Notes: a model not told the origin generated them from the sequence alone. 64,000 bases of DNA from Nematostella vectensis (GCF_932526225.1 NC_064048.1:3735597-3799596), one strand, 5' to 3'; counted from the stretch's first letter, positions 26,880 through 39,862 are shown. Translations and numbers: made by a program.

Positions 26880-27362
26880 GGGGCTCGTTTCTCAAAACAC
26901 CCGAGAATTCTCGGGCCCGAAAACGTTTTATTCCTTAAATTTGAAAAGCTGGCTAATTTCTATAAAATTTATGGTAGCTAAATGTGTTGAAATATCGTCA
27001 AACATCGTATTTTACCACAAAGATTCATGTAAAGTATGATTCTATTTACCACAAAGATTCATGTAAAGGATGATTCTATTTATAGATTTTGATATTTCCC
27101 GAACTTCTCGGGCCCGAAATTCACATGGCTTAAATATAAAGTTCTCGGGACCTCGCACCTTTTCGGGTAACTTTTTTGCTTCAGCAAAACTAAAAAAACC
27201 ATATTGAGTGTAATCATTTGGAATTCGAACCAAGAGGAAGTTCAAACTATTCTAAAACATGACAGCGGTTCTCCAAATGGAAAACATGCGCATTTTTTTT
27301 AGCAAAAATGCAAAATAAAGTTTCGGGCCCGAGAATTCTCGGGTGTTTCGAGAAACGGGCGC
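26880..27362. mobile_element. MITE with GAATTC-centred palindromes in its termini (483 bp)
   Basis: Terminal repeats of ~42 bp: GGGGCTCGTTTCTCAAAACA and (reverse complement) GGCGCCCGTTTCTCGAAACA, both running into CCCGAGAATTCTCGGG and CCCGAAA. The 16-bp palindrome is perfect at both ends. An internal CCCGAACTTCTCGGGCCCGA-like copy lies near 27100. Confidence 0.8.
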
Positions 27363-27464
27363 CAGGGCCAGATCAGGGGGTGGGACACTGGGTGAATGTG
27401 CCAATCCCCCCCCCCCCAATATTTAAAAAATATACAAGGACCTGACCATAAGAGGCCTGGTTGT

Positions 27465-27835
27465 GTCCCCCAATATTTTTTTAATGTTTTTGTACTGTGC
27501 CCCCCCCCCCCCTCCCAATCATACATGACCTGCTACGGCTCTATAGCTGGCCTGGTTGCCAATACGCTTTTATTCTTAAAATAGATTAGTTGGTAAACAT
27601 TTATCACCAGTAATACCATACTAATTTATTCCTTTGCATGTTGAACACAACCTTTCTAACCAAAGTTATTTATCCAACAGAAACATTGAGGGAGTAAAGG
27701 CCGTATCATTCTTGAATGCTATGATATATATTGTAGTTCTTATAATTAACAAATAAATAAGTCAATAAAAACGGTATGATGTCTGGAATTTATTTTTAAC
27801 TCTTTATTACCTTCAGCAGACGTCAAGTATTAGCG
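27465..27835. repeat. ~370-bp direct repeat, left copy, flanking the minisatellite
   Basis: Runs from TTGTGTCCCCCAATATTTT through GTTGCCAATACGC to TAGCGACACCTTCC. The right copy is 29425-29810. The pair brackets the 28-29.4 kb minisatellite. Confidence 0.85.
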
Positions 27836-29400
27836 ACACCTTCCTAGTGGCCCCATAGTCCTTGATAGCCCCCACCCTTTGGACGCATATTAGTCCTTGG
27901 TAGCCCCTCCTCTTCGTTCGACCCATAGACTTTGTTAGCCCAACATCTCTGTTGGACCGATAGTTCTTGTTACCCCCATCTCGTCGTTTGACCCCTTGGT
28001 AGCCCCTCCTTTCCGTTTGACTCCTAGTCCTTGGTAGCCATACCTTTCCATTGGACCCCCAGTCATTGGTAGCTCCACTTTTCCGTTGGACCCTTAATCA
28101 TCGTTGCAACCATAGTCCTTGGAAGCCCCACCTCAATGTTGGACCAATAGTCCATAGTAGTCCCCACCTTTACGCTGGACTAATAGTCCTTGGTAGCCCC
28201 CACCTTTCCGTTGGACCCATAGTCCTTGATAACCCTACATTTCTGTTGGACCCATAGTCCTTGGTAGCCCCACCTTTCCGTTGGACCCATAGTCCTTGAT
28301 AGCCCTACATTTCTGTTGGACCCATAGTCCTTGATAGCCCCCGCCTTTCTGTTGGACCCATAGTCCTTGGTAGCCCCACCTTTCTGTTGGACCCATAGTC
28401 CTTCATAGCCCCCGCCTTTCTGTTGGACCCATAGTCCTTGGTAGCCCCCACCTTTCTGTTGGAACCATAGTCCTTGATAGCCCCCGCCTTTCTGTTGGAC
28501 CCATAGTCCTTGGTAGCCCCCACCTTTCTGTTGGACCCATAGTCCTTGATAGCCCCCGCCTTTCTGTTGGACCCATAGTCCTTGGTAGCCCCACCTTTCT
28601 GTTGGACCCATAGTCCTTGCTAGCCCCGCCTTTCTGTTGAACCCATAGTCCTTGATAGCCCCCGCCTTTCTGTTGGACCCATAGTCCTTGATAGCCCCCA
28701 CCTTTCTGTTGGACCCATAAACCTTTGTAGCCCCCGCCTTTCTGTTGGACCCATAGTCCTTGATAGCCCCCACCTTTCCGTTGGACACATAGTCCTTGGT
28801 AGCCCCACTTTTCTGTTGGACCCATAGTCCTTGATAGCCCCCGCCTTTCTGTTGGACCCATAGTCCTTGATAGCCCCCGCCTTTCTGTTGGACCCATAGT
28901 CCTTGATAGCCCCCACCTTTCTGTTGGACCCATAAACCTTTGTAGCCCCCGCCTTTCTGTTGGAACCATAGTCCTTGATAGCCCCCGCCTTTCTGTTGGA
29001 CCCATAGTCCTTGGTAGCCCCACCTTTCTGTTGGACCCATAGTCCTTGATAGCCCCCGCCTTTCTGTTGGACCCATAGTCCTTGGTAGCCCCACCTTTCT
29101 GTTGGACCAATAGTCCTTGATAGCCCCCGCCTTTCTGTTGGACCCATAGTCCTTGGTAGCCTCACCTTTCTGTTGGACCCATAGTCCTTGATAGCCCCCG
29201 CCTTTCTGTTGGGCCCATAGTCCTTGGTAGCCCCACCTTTCTGTTGGACTCATAGTCTTTGATAGCCCTTGCCTTTCTGTTGGACCCATAGTCCTTGATA
29301 GCCCCCGCCTTTCTGTTGGACCCATAGTCCTTGATAGCAACCACCTTTCCGTTGGACCCATAAACCTATGTAGCCCCCGCCTTTCTTGTGTGTGTCGCCT
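27836..29400 (-). repeat. 35/36-bp minisatellite (TAGTCCTTGATAGCCCCC unit)
   Basis: About 40 units; core TAGTCCTTG(A/G)TAGCCCC then CCTTTCTGTTGGACCCA. Two alternating unit types (CCCGCC and CCACC). The minus strand reads open for over 400 codons (…GLWVQQKGGGY…) because unit changes compensate; no start context, splice sites or outside homology support a gene. Smaller clusters: 30453-30990, 51400-51790, 54560-54680. Confidence 0.95.
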
Positions 29401-29424
29401 TTCTTGTGTGTCTTGTTGTGTTGT

Positions 29425-29810
29425 GTCCCCCAATATTTTCTTAATGTTTTTGTATTGTGCCCCCCCCCCCCTCCCAATCATACATGACCTGCTACGGCTC
29501 TATAGCTGGCCTGGTTGCCAATACGCTTTTATTCTTAAAATAGATTAGTTGGTAAACATTTATCACCAGAAATACCATACTAATTTATTCCTTTGCATTT
29601 TGAACACAACCTTTCTAACCAAAGTTATTTATCCAACAGAAACATTGAAGGAGTAAAAGCCGTATCATTCCTGCATGCTATGATATATATTGTAGTTCTT
29701 ATAATTAACAAATAAATAAGTTAATAAAAACGGTATGATGTCTGGAATTTATTTTTAACTCTTTATTACCTTCAGCAGAGGGCAAGTATTAGCGACACCT
29801 TCCTAGTGGC
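29425..29810. repeat. ~370-bp direct repeat, right copy
   Basis: Near-identical to 27465-27835, including the poly(C) run and the AATAAATAAGT(T/C)AATAAAA segment. Followed by the start of the same minisatellite. Confidence 0.85.
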
Positions 29811-29913
29811 CCCATAGTCCTTGATAGCCCCCACCCTTTCGTTGGACCCATATTAGTCCTTGGTAGCCCCTCCTCTTCGTTGGACCCATAATCTTTGTTA
29901 GCCTAACATCTCT

Positions 29914-30452
29914 ACAAAAACATAGGAAGAAACCACCGGACAGCCTCTATCTGCTGGTGTGCGTCGGACCTTGTGGTCTGCGTCGACAGTTGATTAATTA
30001 ATAAAATCTTTAAAAGAAAAAGTCGACAACAACGCAGATTTATGTTTTTTAGAACGATATTTCGACAGGCCAATACCTGCCTTCTTCAGGTTATAAATGA
30101 GTTACAATGGCAATTTATAGCTAGTATATGTACAAAGTTCATAGATGATTAACTAACAAAAGGTAAAAATAGTAATTGAGTAAAGAGTGACTTATAAAAG
30201 ATGGTAAATAGGGTGGTGTGGATTACTAAGTAGCTAAACGGTTTCTTCACGCCGGTTGAGGCCACCGGGTTCAAGAGTGCCAGCGCGAGCTATCAGTGTG
30301 GCTTCTCTTGCTTTGCGGATGGAGTCGCGGTTATTTCTTATTTTTTCAATAGGTATGAGCTCTATGTCAGAAGCGGAGTGGTTAGGTTTTAGGAAGTGTT
30401 CAGCGGCGTGGGTTGGTATGGATCGAGATTGGGAGTCTGCAGTTCTGCGGTG
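29914..30452 (-). mobile_element. Penelope-like element fragment (GIY-YIG end) inserted in the minisatellite
   Basis: It interrupts DNA that is continuous at 27953, with ATCTCT on both sides as a target duplication. On the minus strand, 30450-30240 translates to HAAEHFLKPNHSASDIELIP, then EKIRNNRDSIRKAREATLI and a TLEPGGLN end, the C-terminus of the GIY-YIG endonuclease of Penelope-like retroelements. Downstream comes the ACCTGAAGAAGGCAGGTATT tail motif, also seen at 58410-58445. Only the 3' end of the element is present. Confidence 0.75.
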
Positions 30453-30990
30453 GTAAGATCTCTGCTGGACCGATAGTTCTTGTTACCCCCATCTCGTCGT
30501 TTGACCCCTTGGTAGCCCCTCATTTCCATTGGACTCCTAGTCCTTGGTAGCCCCACCTTTCCATTGGACCCCCAGTCATTGGTAGCTCCACTTTTCCGTT
30601 GGACCCTTAATCATCGTTGCACCCATAGTCCTTGGTAGCCCCACCTCAATGTTGGACCCATAGTCCATGGTAGTCCCCACCTTTACGCTGGACTCATAGT
30701 CCTTGGTAGCCCCCACCTTTCCGTTGGAACCATAGTCCTTGATAGCCCTACATTTCTGTTGGACCCATAGTCCTTGGTAGCCCCACCTTTCCGTTGGAAC
30801 CATAGTCCTTGATAGCCCCCACTTTTCCGTTTGACCCATAATCCTTAGTAGCACCGCCTTGGTTGGACCCATTGGACCAATCATTCTTGGGAGCCCCTCA
30901 TTTCCGTTTGATTCATAGTCCTTTCCGTTCAGCTGAAAGTCATTATAAGCCTCAACTTTTCGTGGCTCTTTCGTTGAACCCGTCCAACGA
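30453..30990. repeat. Minisatellite, second cluster (rest of the interrupted array)
   Basis: Degenerate units of the same 35/36-bp repeat, continuing the order of 27955-28200 after the Penelope-like insertion. Confidence 0.85.
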
Positions 30991-32731
30991 AAGAGACCCA
31001 TGGTTCACGACAAAATGTTTTGAGTAACATTGTACTCGTTTGCTGTGAATATCGCATAGACGGACTGAGATAGAGACAGACCGCCCCCCACCCCCACCCC
31101 CACCACCACCAATTCAGTCAGATGGTACGACGCTTTAAAATAACAACATAAAACAGCTAGAGAATCACGGCCAGCATCTAACGCTCAAAGCTTGTAGAAA
31201 TACTATAGAATCTTCGTTATGTCCTTGGCAAAAGTTCCGATACAACGTGAATAGAACGTGACTCAATGACTAAGTGCTCATTTGTATTAAATGCATTAAT
31301 TTGGAGAGCCAGTGCGCTTCAGCAGCCAAGCAAGTGTGTGGAACAGGCAAAACACGAAAACACAAAATTCTTGTAAATGCAAGGACTCTTATACGCTACC
31401 CCAATGTACAACCCCAAACATGTGTACAGTAAACCGAAAAAAAAAGCTCTCATAGAGATCAATCGAGAGTGGAAGGTAAAATATGTTAACATAACATTTA
31501 AAAGCCATGGTAGGTGATGCATTCAGGCATAAAAAAACAAAATCATTTTTCAAATTATTCTTTAGTGTTTTTGGTTTAAAGACGGGCACGAGTTTTGCTA
31601 AAGAAAAATAGGTTTTATATTTGCTAAACACTTTCATCCACTAAATGACTGCTGAATGACCCAACAAAAAGAGTCTGATTCGATTAACGGGCTGGAAGAG
31701 TTCGTTTTCCGACTTGATTTTCAGTTCCGTTTCAACTATTTCCATGCAACATTAAACTGCAAACAATTAAGAAAAAATTACTAGCTAAACACAGCCAGCT
31801 TCTATAGCTCGTTGTTTGTATATAGTGTTGGAAGGTGGTGTAGTTTGCCAAAATTTAGTTCGTTTTCTCTGCAACCAAAGACGGTTAGCGCGCTTTTTTA
31901 TTGCGGTTTATGCTTTGTACTATTGTAATACCAGTCAATTAATCCCACCGATGCGTAGGAGGGTTAGATTAAACATTACATTACCATTTGAATGTTTGCA
32001 GTTATTAAGAACATGAACGAATTTTCTATCTATAAGAACTCAAGCCAGCCACACCTTTGATGTGTTTTATCTAATTCGGCAAATTATATGATGAAATCTT
32101 GAAATGACCATCGACAGTTCGCCATCGTCATTAAAATAAAATTTATAATAGCACTTTATTTAATGCCATGGTCACGTTTTGCAAAAGTCAAAGAAGTTTT
32201 AGAGACAACTTTTATGTCCACAGTAAGAAATCCCCTAAACTAATGTTGTGCTTCAAGCTGGTAAAACTGCTATAGACTCTTTGCTATGCCCTTGGCAAAC
32301 GTGCCAACTATTCAAATCTGATGAGAAGATGCGCTTCAGCAGGCAAACAAGTGGGTGCGTTATTTTATCAACAACAAATATTCTGTTTTCATCAATGTGC
32401 TTATCTAGAAGAGTACTGAATAATACTTTTACAAGTCTGATAGAAATCCCTTAATATGGCATATCTAGGAAAATTACAGACAAATGAAAATGAATAACTA
32501 GATGAGTTTCTTAGGCGTGGTTGCCTATCAACAAAAGAATACTGGAACATTCAATTTTGTGTCGGTTTGAAAGACACGCATGATTTTGGTTTCTAAGAAA
32601 ATACGGTGAACTCTGAATCAATGCCTTTTTTCCTTATATTTCTATTGCGACTATTAAGGGATATCGTCGCATCATAGCAATAACATCTGAGTGTCTTCGG
32701 TTCCATTTCAACTATTTTTATCCGTCTCATC

Positions 32732-32843
32732 TATATACCAACGATGCAGTGATCCGTTACAAGGGGAGTGTTAATATTACCACGCATCACACCACGTCAG
32801 CTAGAGACGCTGGAACCGCCGTGGAGTGAACATCTAGTTAAAG
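32732..32843 (+). promoter_or_regulatory. Promoter and non-coding leader exon, copy 1
   Basis: TATATA at 32732-32737; a leader exon inferred from about 32760 to 32843 ends in AAAG/GTAAGAG. It would splice to the acceptor TCGATTTAG at 33581-33589, 7 nt before the ATG. Conservation of this layout in copy 2 supports it. Confidence 0.55.
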
Positions 32844-33596
32844 GTAAGAGCAGGTAAAATGACAGATGCTGGATGCTAAAACCTTTGAAGATATTGTCAA
32901 AGTTAAAGAACATTTTTGAGAATGTCACTTTCAAGCGTTAACGTCTTTCTTTATGTTTTGTTAATTTTTTTTCTGAATTTATTGCTGTCATTTGAGTTCT
33001 AAAAAACGTTTTTTATACAACAACAACACATCTAAAAATCATTCTATTAGACAAAATACTGCTATTAATACAAAGTCAAATAATGTTTGAACAATATTGT
33101 CCAGCGAACCTAAAGCGCCTTACACCTGGCTTCTTAAATTTTGACTAAAAAATTGCTTCCATACAATCATGGACCGTTTTTCATCGCTTGGGGGCGTTTC
33201 CTTTGGCTGGCGAGTCTGAATGGCGTGGAGTTTAGATTTTGAAGTATAAGATTGGAAGTGTTGTAAACCGCTTGATTTTATTTTCTCGGACTCAACCCAG
33301 GTATTTTTTGCCATACGGTTATAAAAGTTTCCGTTTTTGTTCGAGGAGAAATACATCCAACAGAGGTCTAGATCAAAAGTTTAAATCATACTACAACTAA
33401 CCCCGCTTACTCAACATTTTTGGTTTCCCTAGACCATTTTCTTGGCTTTTGATTATTTATGATGAAATATAATCACGTATGTAGGAATAAAAATACTTTA
33501 TCATGATAATACAATATACGAATACATAACCGATTCCTCTAGCCCCATCTTTCTTGGGGTTCAAATTTAAACCCATTTTGTCGATTTAGGTACAAG

Positions 33597-34333
33597 ATGA
33601 AAGTCCTTTTCGCGCTCTTCCTATTGGCCCTCGTGGTGTCAATCAACTGTGAGTCTGAGACCGCCCCAGCACAGGACGTCAGCGACAAAACTTCACCGGT
33701 AGCTGACACTTCAGACATTGGAGGTACTACAGATGAAGATGAGCCAATGACAGACGATGACGATATCCCGGATGAGGATGACACTCACCCCGATGATGAT
33801 GACACTCAGCTTGAGGAATCTGATATCGCGAGAGTGGCTGACACGTGAGTCGTAATATAATTCAACCATTCTTTCTTTAAGAGGGCGACATTGTTCGTTC
33901 AAGTTCTCTAAGTCGTGCTCCTTTATATATACTATATAACAACATCTGTAATTAACATAGTATTTATGAACAATTTTGAATTCAGCCACATTTTACATAC
34001 TTGGATATCAGTGAGAGGTGATGTGAAATAACAAATTTGCGGATAGCTCTTTGTAGAGTAGAACCGGCAAAGGTGGAAAGATGCTCCTTGCCTTAGAATA
34101 AGTGAATACTCGTCGAAATTTTTAGGGTATAAAAAAACTAAACTATAAAATATGTTCTTGTTGTATTTGTGGCATTTCGGCTTGCTAATTATGATATCTT
34201 ATTAATATTTTATTCGTTTAGTGAGACTGGAAATGATGAGCCCGCTCAAGATGCAAATGCGAAACCATTTTGGTATCGTCGTCGAAACAGTCGTCGTCGT
34301 CGTCGTCGTCGTCGATTCTTTGGCAAGAAGTAG
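33597..34333 (+). CDS. Secreted cationic peptide precursor, copy 1 (119 aa; arminin-like)
   Basis: Two coding exons, 33597-33844 (donor GTGAGT) and 34222-34333 (acceptor TTCGTTTAG), joined in phase 2. Residues 1-19 are a signal peptide (MKVLFALFLLALVVSINC). Residues ~20-85 are extremely acidic (runs of DDDD, DEDD) with no cysteine. The C-terminus begins AKPFWYRRR, has a run of eight Arg, and ends RFFGKK: Gly followed by Lys-Lys is a standard C-terminal amidation signal. Hydra arminins share this plan: a signal, an anionic propiece that neutralises the peptide, a mature part starting Lys-Pro-aromatic-x-aromatic-Arg, and a Gly-Lys-Lys end. An antimicrobial or symbiont-shaping role is inference. 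Poly(A) signal ATTAAA at 34425-34430. Confidence 0.8.
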
Positions 34334-37069
34334 ATTTGTAGTTTCAGACTCAAGACAGAGTAAAAGCGCTCCCTTCATACTTTACTACCTACAATAGCAC
34401 CTGGAATATTGTATAAAAGAAACGATTAAAGTTAAATGAAAGCTTCAGTATCCAACATCAATTCAAAGACGACTCGATAAAACTCAGTATCAATTTAGTT
34501 ATTTGAAAAAAACAAATACCTCTATTGTTACGCGCTTAAAGCTAGTAGAATAGTTATAAAATCTTCGCTTCTCTCTTGGCTAATGTGAAAAAAGAACGTG
34601 GTCTTTAATTACTGGGGGGGGCGGCAATTTTGCAAAACCCCCCCTCTCAAACCCAAGCCCAAAAAATCGTGACCCCTCCCCCCCCCCCCCCCCCCCCACA
34701 CACACACACCACAACCAACAGCACCACCTCCACATTTTTATATTCAATAATTATATCTCCTAAAAACCACAGAGACTTGATATTTATACTGAGTGTAACT
34801 GAATATAACCTTTAAAAAATTTAGATCGGCTATCATGGCAATTTTGTTATTTAATTTAAGTACGAATCTTCACTTTCGCTAGTTTAAAAGCGGCACAGAG
34901 ATAAACGACTAGGTCGTCGATGACGTTAACAAAGGCATTTGAGTCTAGGTTTTGCAACATTTATAAGTAGTTGTTTTGTACAACTGATTACAAAGGTATG
35001 ATGTCTGGAATTTCTTTTCAACTCTTTATTACCTTCAGCAGAGGGCAAGTATTAGCGACACCTACCTAGTTGCCCCATCATTGTGTTGGTTTGATTGCCC
35101 CAACGAAAAGACCCATGCTTCACGACAAAATGTTTTAAGTAACATTGTACTCGTTTGCTGTGAAACAAATATCGCATAGACGGACTGAGATAGAGACAGG
35201 CCACCACCCACCACCACCCCCACCCCCAACACCAAACCAGTCAGATGGTACGAAGCTTTAAAATGACAACATAAAACATTTTGCAAAGGTAGACAAGGAC
35301 ATTTAGGTAGCATCGTCATGTCGGCTGGTGCTTTTTTATTATACGTAATTAAAATTACGTATAATTTTACTTTCTAGAGTTTTAGGGAGTACCTGATGTG
35401 AACCGTAGCATTAAATGAATAATAAGCATTGTTAATGGATAAAAGACTGCCGATAATAAGAGATCTGTCGCTTGATTTTGGGATGACGATTATTGCTTTT
35501 TTATTTTCACGCTCAAAGCTTGTAGAAATACTATTGAATCTTCGTTTTGTCCTTGGCAAACGTAGCGATAGAACGTGAATAGAACGTGACTCAATGACTA
35601 AGTGCTCATTTGTATTAACTGCATTAATTTGGAGAGCCAGTGCGCTTCAGCAGCCAAGCAAGTGTGTGGAACAGGCAAAACACGAAAACACAAAATTCTT
35701 GTAAATGCAAGGACTCTTATATCGCTACCACAATGTACAACCCCAAACATGTGTACAGTAAACCGAAAAAAAGCTCTAATTGAGATTAATCGAGAGTGGA
35801 AGGTAAAATATGTTAACATAACATTTAAAAGCCATGGCAGGTTATGCATTCAGGCATAAAAAAACAAAATCATTTTTCAAATTATTCTTTAGTGTTTTGG
35901 TTTAAAGACGGGCACGAGTTTTGCTAAAGAAAAATAGGTTTTATATTTGCTAAACACTTTCATCCACTAAATGACTGCTGAATAACCCAACAAAAAGAGT
36001 TTGATTCGATTAACGGGCTGGAAGAGTTCGTTTTCCGACTTGTTTTTCAGTTCCGTTTTAACTATTTCCATGCAACATTAAACTACAAACGATTTTAAAA
36101 AAATACTAGCTAAACACAGCCAGCTTCTATAGCTCGTTGTTTGTACATAATGTTAAGAGGTGGTGTAGTTTGCCAAACTTTAGTTTGCTTTCCCTGCCAC
36201 CAAAGAAGTTTAGCGCGCTTTTTTATTGCGGTTTATGCTTTGTATTATTGTAATACCAGTCACTTAAAATTCCAGCGACGCGTAGGAGGGTTAGATTAAA
36301 CTTTACATTATTATTTGGATGCTTATAGTTATTGAGAACAAGAACGACCTTAATCGCTAAGAACTCAAGCCAGCCACACCTTTGATGTGTTTTATCTAAT
36401 TCGGCAATTTATATGATGAAATCTTGAAATGACCATCGACAGTTCGCCACCGTCATTAAAATAAAATCTATAATAGCACTTTATTTAATGCCATGGTCAC
36501 GTTTTGTAAAAGTCAAAGAAGTTTTAGAGACAACTTTTATGTCCACAGAAAGAAATCCCCTAAACTAATGTTGTGCTTTAAGCTGGTAAAACTGCTATAG
36601 ACTCTTTGCTATGCCCTTGGCAAACGTGCCAACTATTCAAATCTGATGAGAAGATGCGCTTCAGCAGGCAAGCAATAAGTGGGTGGAACAAGCGACGCGT
36701 TATTTTATCAACAACAAATATTCTGTTCATCAATGTGCCTATCTAGAAGAGTACTGAATAATACTTTTACAAGTCCGATAGAAATCCCTTAATATGGCAT
36801 ATCTAGGAAGATTACAAACAAACGAAAATGAATAACTAGATGAGTTTCTTAGGCGTGGTTGCCTATCAACAAAAGAATACTGGAACATTCAATTTTGTGT
36901 CGGTTTGAAAGGCACGCATGATTTTGGTTTCTGAGAAAATACGGTGAACTCTGAATCAATGCCTTTTTTCCTTATATTTCTATTGCGACTATTAAGGGAT
37001 ATCGTCGCATCACAGCAATAACATTTGAGTGTCTTCGGTTCCATTTCAACTATTTTTATCCGTCTCATC

Positions 37070-37181
37070 TATATACCAACGATGCAGCGATCCGTTACAA
37101 GGCGAGTGTTAATATTACCACGCATCACACCACGTCAGCTAGAGACGCTGGAACCGCCGTGGAGTGAACATCTAGTTAAAG
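37070..37181 (+). promoter_or_regulatory. Promoter and leader exon, copy 2
   Basis: TATATA at 37070-37075; leader exon end AAAG/GTAAGAG at 37181. Same spacing as copy 1. Confidence 0.55.
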
Positions 37182-37933
37182 GTAAGAGCAGGTAAAATGA
37201 CAGATGCTGGATGCTAAAACCTTTGAAGATATTGTCAAAGTTAAAGAACATTTTTGAGAATGTCACTTTCAAGCGTTAACGTCTTTCTTTATGTTTTGTT
37301 AATTTTTTTTCTGAATTTATTGCTGTCATTTGAGTTCTAAAAAACGTTTTTTATACAACAACAACACATCTAAAAATCATTCTATTAGACAAAATACTGC
37401 TATTAATACAAAGTCAAATAATGTTTGAACAATATTGTCCAGCGAACCTAAAGCGCCTTACACCTGGCTTCTTAAATTTTGACTAAAAAATGCTTCCATA
37501 CAATCATGGACCGTTTTTCATCGCTTGGGGGCGTTTCCTTTGGCTGGCGAGTCTGAATGGCGTGGAGTTTAGATTTTGAAGTATAAGATTGGAAGTGTTG
37601 TAAATCGCTTGATTTTATTTTCTCGGACTCAACCCAGGTATTTTTTGCCATACGGTTATAAAAGTTTCCGTTTTTGTTCGAGGAGAAATATATCCAACAG
37701 AGGTCTAGATCAAAAGTGTAAATCATACTACAACTAACCCCGCTTACTCAACATTTTTGGTTTCCCTAGACCATTTTCTTGGCTTTTGATTATTTATGAT
37801 GAAATATAATCACGTATGTAGGAATAAAAATACTTTATCATGATAATACAATATACGAATACATAACCGATTCCTCTAGCCCCATCTTTCTTGGGGTTCA
37901 AATTTAAACCCATTTTGTCGATTTAGGTACAAG

Positions 37934-38626
37934 ATGAAAGTCCTTTTCGCGCTCTTCCTATTGGCCCTCGTGGTGTCAATCAACTGTGAGTCTGAGACCG
38001 CCCCAGCACAGGACGTCAGCGACAAAACTTCACCGGTAGCTGACACTTCAGACATTGGAGGTACTACAGATGAAGATGAGCCAATGACAGACGATGACGA
38101 TATCCCGGATGAGGATGACACTCACCCCGATGATGATGACACTCAGCTTGAGGAATCTGATATCGCGAGAGTGGCTGACACGTGAGTCGTAATATAATTC
38201 AACCATTCTTTCTTTAAGAGGGCGACATTGTTCGTTCAAGTTCTCTAAGTCGTGCTCCTTTATCTATACTATATAACAACATCTGTAATTAACATAGTAT
38301 TTATGAACAATTTTGAATTCAGCCACATTTTACATACTTGGATATCAGTGAGAGGTGATGTGAAATAACAAATTTGCGGATAGCTCTTTGTAGAGTAGAA
38401 CCGGCAAAGGTGGAAAGATGCTCCTTGCCTTAGAATAAGTGAATACTCGTCGAAATTTTTAGGGTATAAAAAAACTAAACTATAAAATATGTTCTTGTTG
38501 TATTTGTGGCATTTCGGCTTGCTAATTATGATATCTTATTAATATTTCATTCGTTTAGTGAGACTGGAAATGATGAGCCCGCTCAAGATGCAAATGCGAA
38601 ACCATTTTGGTATCGTCGTCGAAACA

Positions 38627-38659
<33 letters not shown>

Positions 38660-38676
38660 TCTTTGGCAAGAAGTAG
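37934..38676 (+). CDS. Secreted cationic peptide precursor, copy 2 (121 aa)
   Basis: Exons 37934-38181 and 38559-38676. Exon 2 protein is identical to copy 1. The only protein difference is in the mature peptide: ten Arg in the main run instead of eight, from two more CGT codons. Signal peptide, acidic propiece, AKPFWYRRR start and FFGKK amidation end are all kept. The leader-exon donor and both coding-exon splice sites are intact. Confidence 0.8.
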
Positions 38677-39021
38677 ATTTGTAGTTTCAGACTCAAGACA
38701 GAGTAAAAGCGCTCCCTTCATACTTTACTACCTACAATAGTACCTGGAATATTGTATAAAAGAAACGATTAAAGTTAAATGACAGCTTCAGTATCCAACA
38801 TCAATTCAAAGACGACTCGATAAAACTCAGTATCAGTTTAGTTATTTGAAAAAAACAAATACCTCTATTGTTACGCGCTTAAAGCTAGTAGAATAGTTAT
38901 AAAATCTTCGCTTCTCTCTTGGCTAATGTGAAAAAAGAACGTGGTCTTTAATTACTGGGGGGGCGGCAATTTTGCAAAACCCCCCCTCTCAAACCCAAGC
39001 CCAAAAAATCGTGACCCCTCC

Positions 39022-39052
<31 letters not shown>

Positions 39053-39862
39053 ACACACCACAACCAACAGCACCACCTCCACATTTTTATATTCAATAAT
39101 TATATCTCCTAAAAACCACAGAGACTTGATATTTATACTGAGTGTAACTGAATATAACCTTTAAAAAATTTAGATCGGCTATCATGGCAATTTTGTTATT
39201 TAATTTAAGTACGAATCTTCACTTTCGCTAGTTTAAAAGCGGCACAGAGATAAACGACTAGGTCGTCGATGGCGTTAACAAAGGCATTTGAGTCTAGGTT
39301 TTGCAACATTTTAAAGTATTTGTTTTGTACAACTGATTACAAAGGTATGATGTCTGGAATTTTTTTTCAACTCTTTATTACCTTCAGCAGAGGGCAAGTA
39401 TTAGCGACACCTACCTAGTGGCCCCATCATTGTGTTGGTTTGATTGCCCCAACGAAAAGACCCATGCTTCGAGACAAAATGTTTTAAGTAACATTGTACT
39501 CGTTTGCTGTGAAACAAATATCGCATAGACGGACTGAGATAGAGACAGACCACCACCCACCACCACCCCCACCCCCACTACAACCACCAAACCAGTCAGA
39601 TGGTACGAAGCTTTAAAATGACAACATAAAACATTTTGCAAAGGCAGACAAGGACATTTAGGTAGCATCGTCATGTCGGCTGGTGCTTTTTTATTATACG
39701 TAATTAAAATTACGTATAATTTTACTTTCTAGAGTTTTAGGGAGTACCTGATGTGAACCGTAGCATTAAATGAATAATAAGCATTGTTAATGGATAAAAG
39801 ACTGCCGATAATAAGAGATCTGTCGCTTGATTTTGGGATGACGATTATTGCTTTTTAAATTT

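Larger units (their letters stand above)
31178..35510 (+). repeat. Peptide-gene tandem unit, copy 1 (~4.33 kb)
   Basis: Starts at ACGCTCAAAGCTTGTAGAAA and carries one complete peptide gene. Copy 2 (35511-39862) is nearly identical along its whole length, including introns and poly(C) tract, so the duplication is recent. Confidence 0.9.
35511..39862 (+). repeat. Peptide-gene tandem unit, copy 2 (~4.35 kb)
   Basis: Near-identical to copy 1 at an offset of about 4337 bp, differing by scattered substitutions and by (CA)n and (CGT)n length. Confidence 0.9.

Noticed and set aside
27836-29400. CRISPR-like regular repeats
   Set aside because: Units are head-to-tail with no unique spacers, in a eukaryotic context.
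28180-29481. 433-residue open frame on the minus strand
   Set aside because: Made entirely of 35/36-bp minisatellite units; several frames are open because unit lengths compensate.
37472-37726. Minus-strand frames upstream of each peptide gene (FSSNKNGNFYNRMAKN and similar)
   Set aside because: Lie in the leader intron, carried along by duplication, with indels between copies breaking the frame.
34670-39050. Poly(C) runs as binding sites
   Set aside because: Simple homopolymer and CA repeats duplicated with the peptide unit; lengths may be assembly-dependent.
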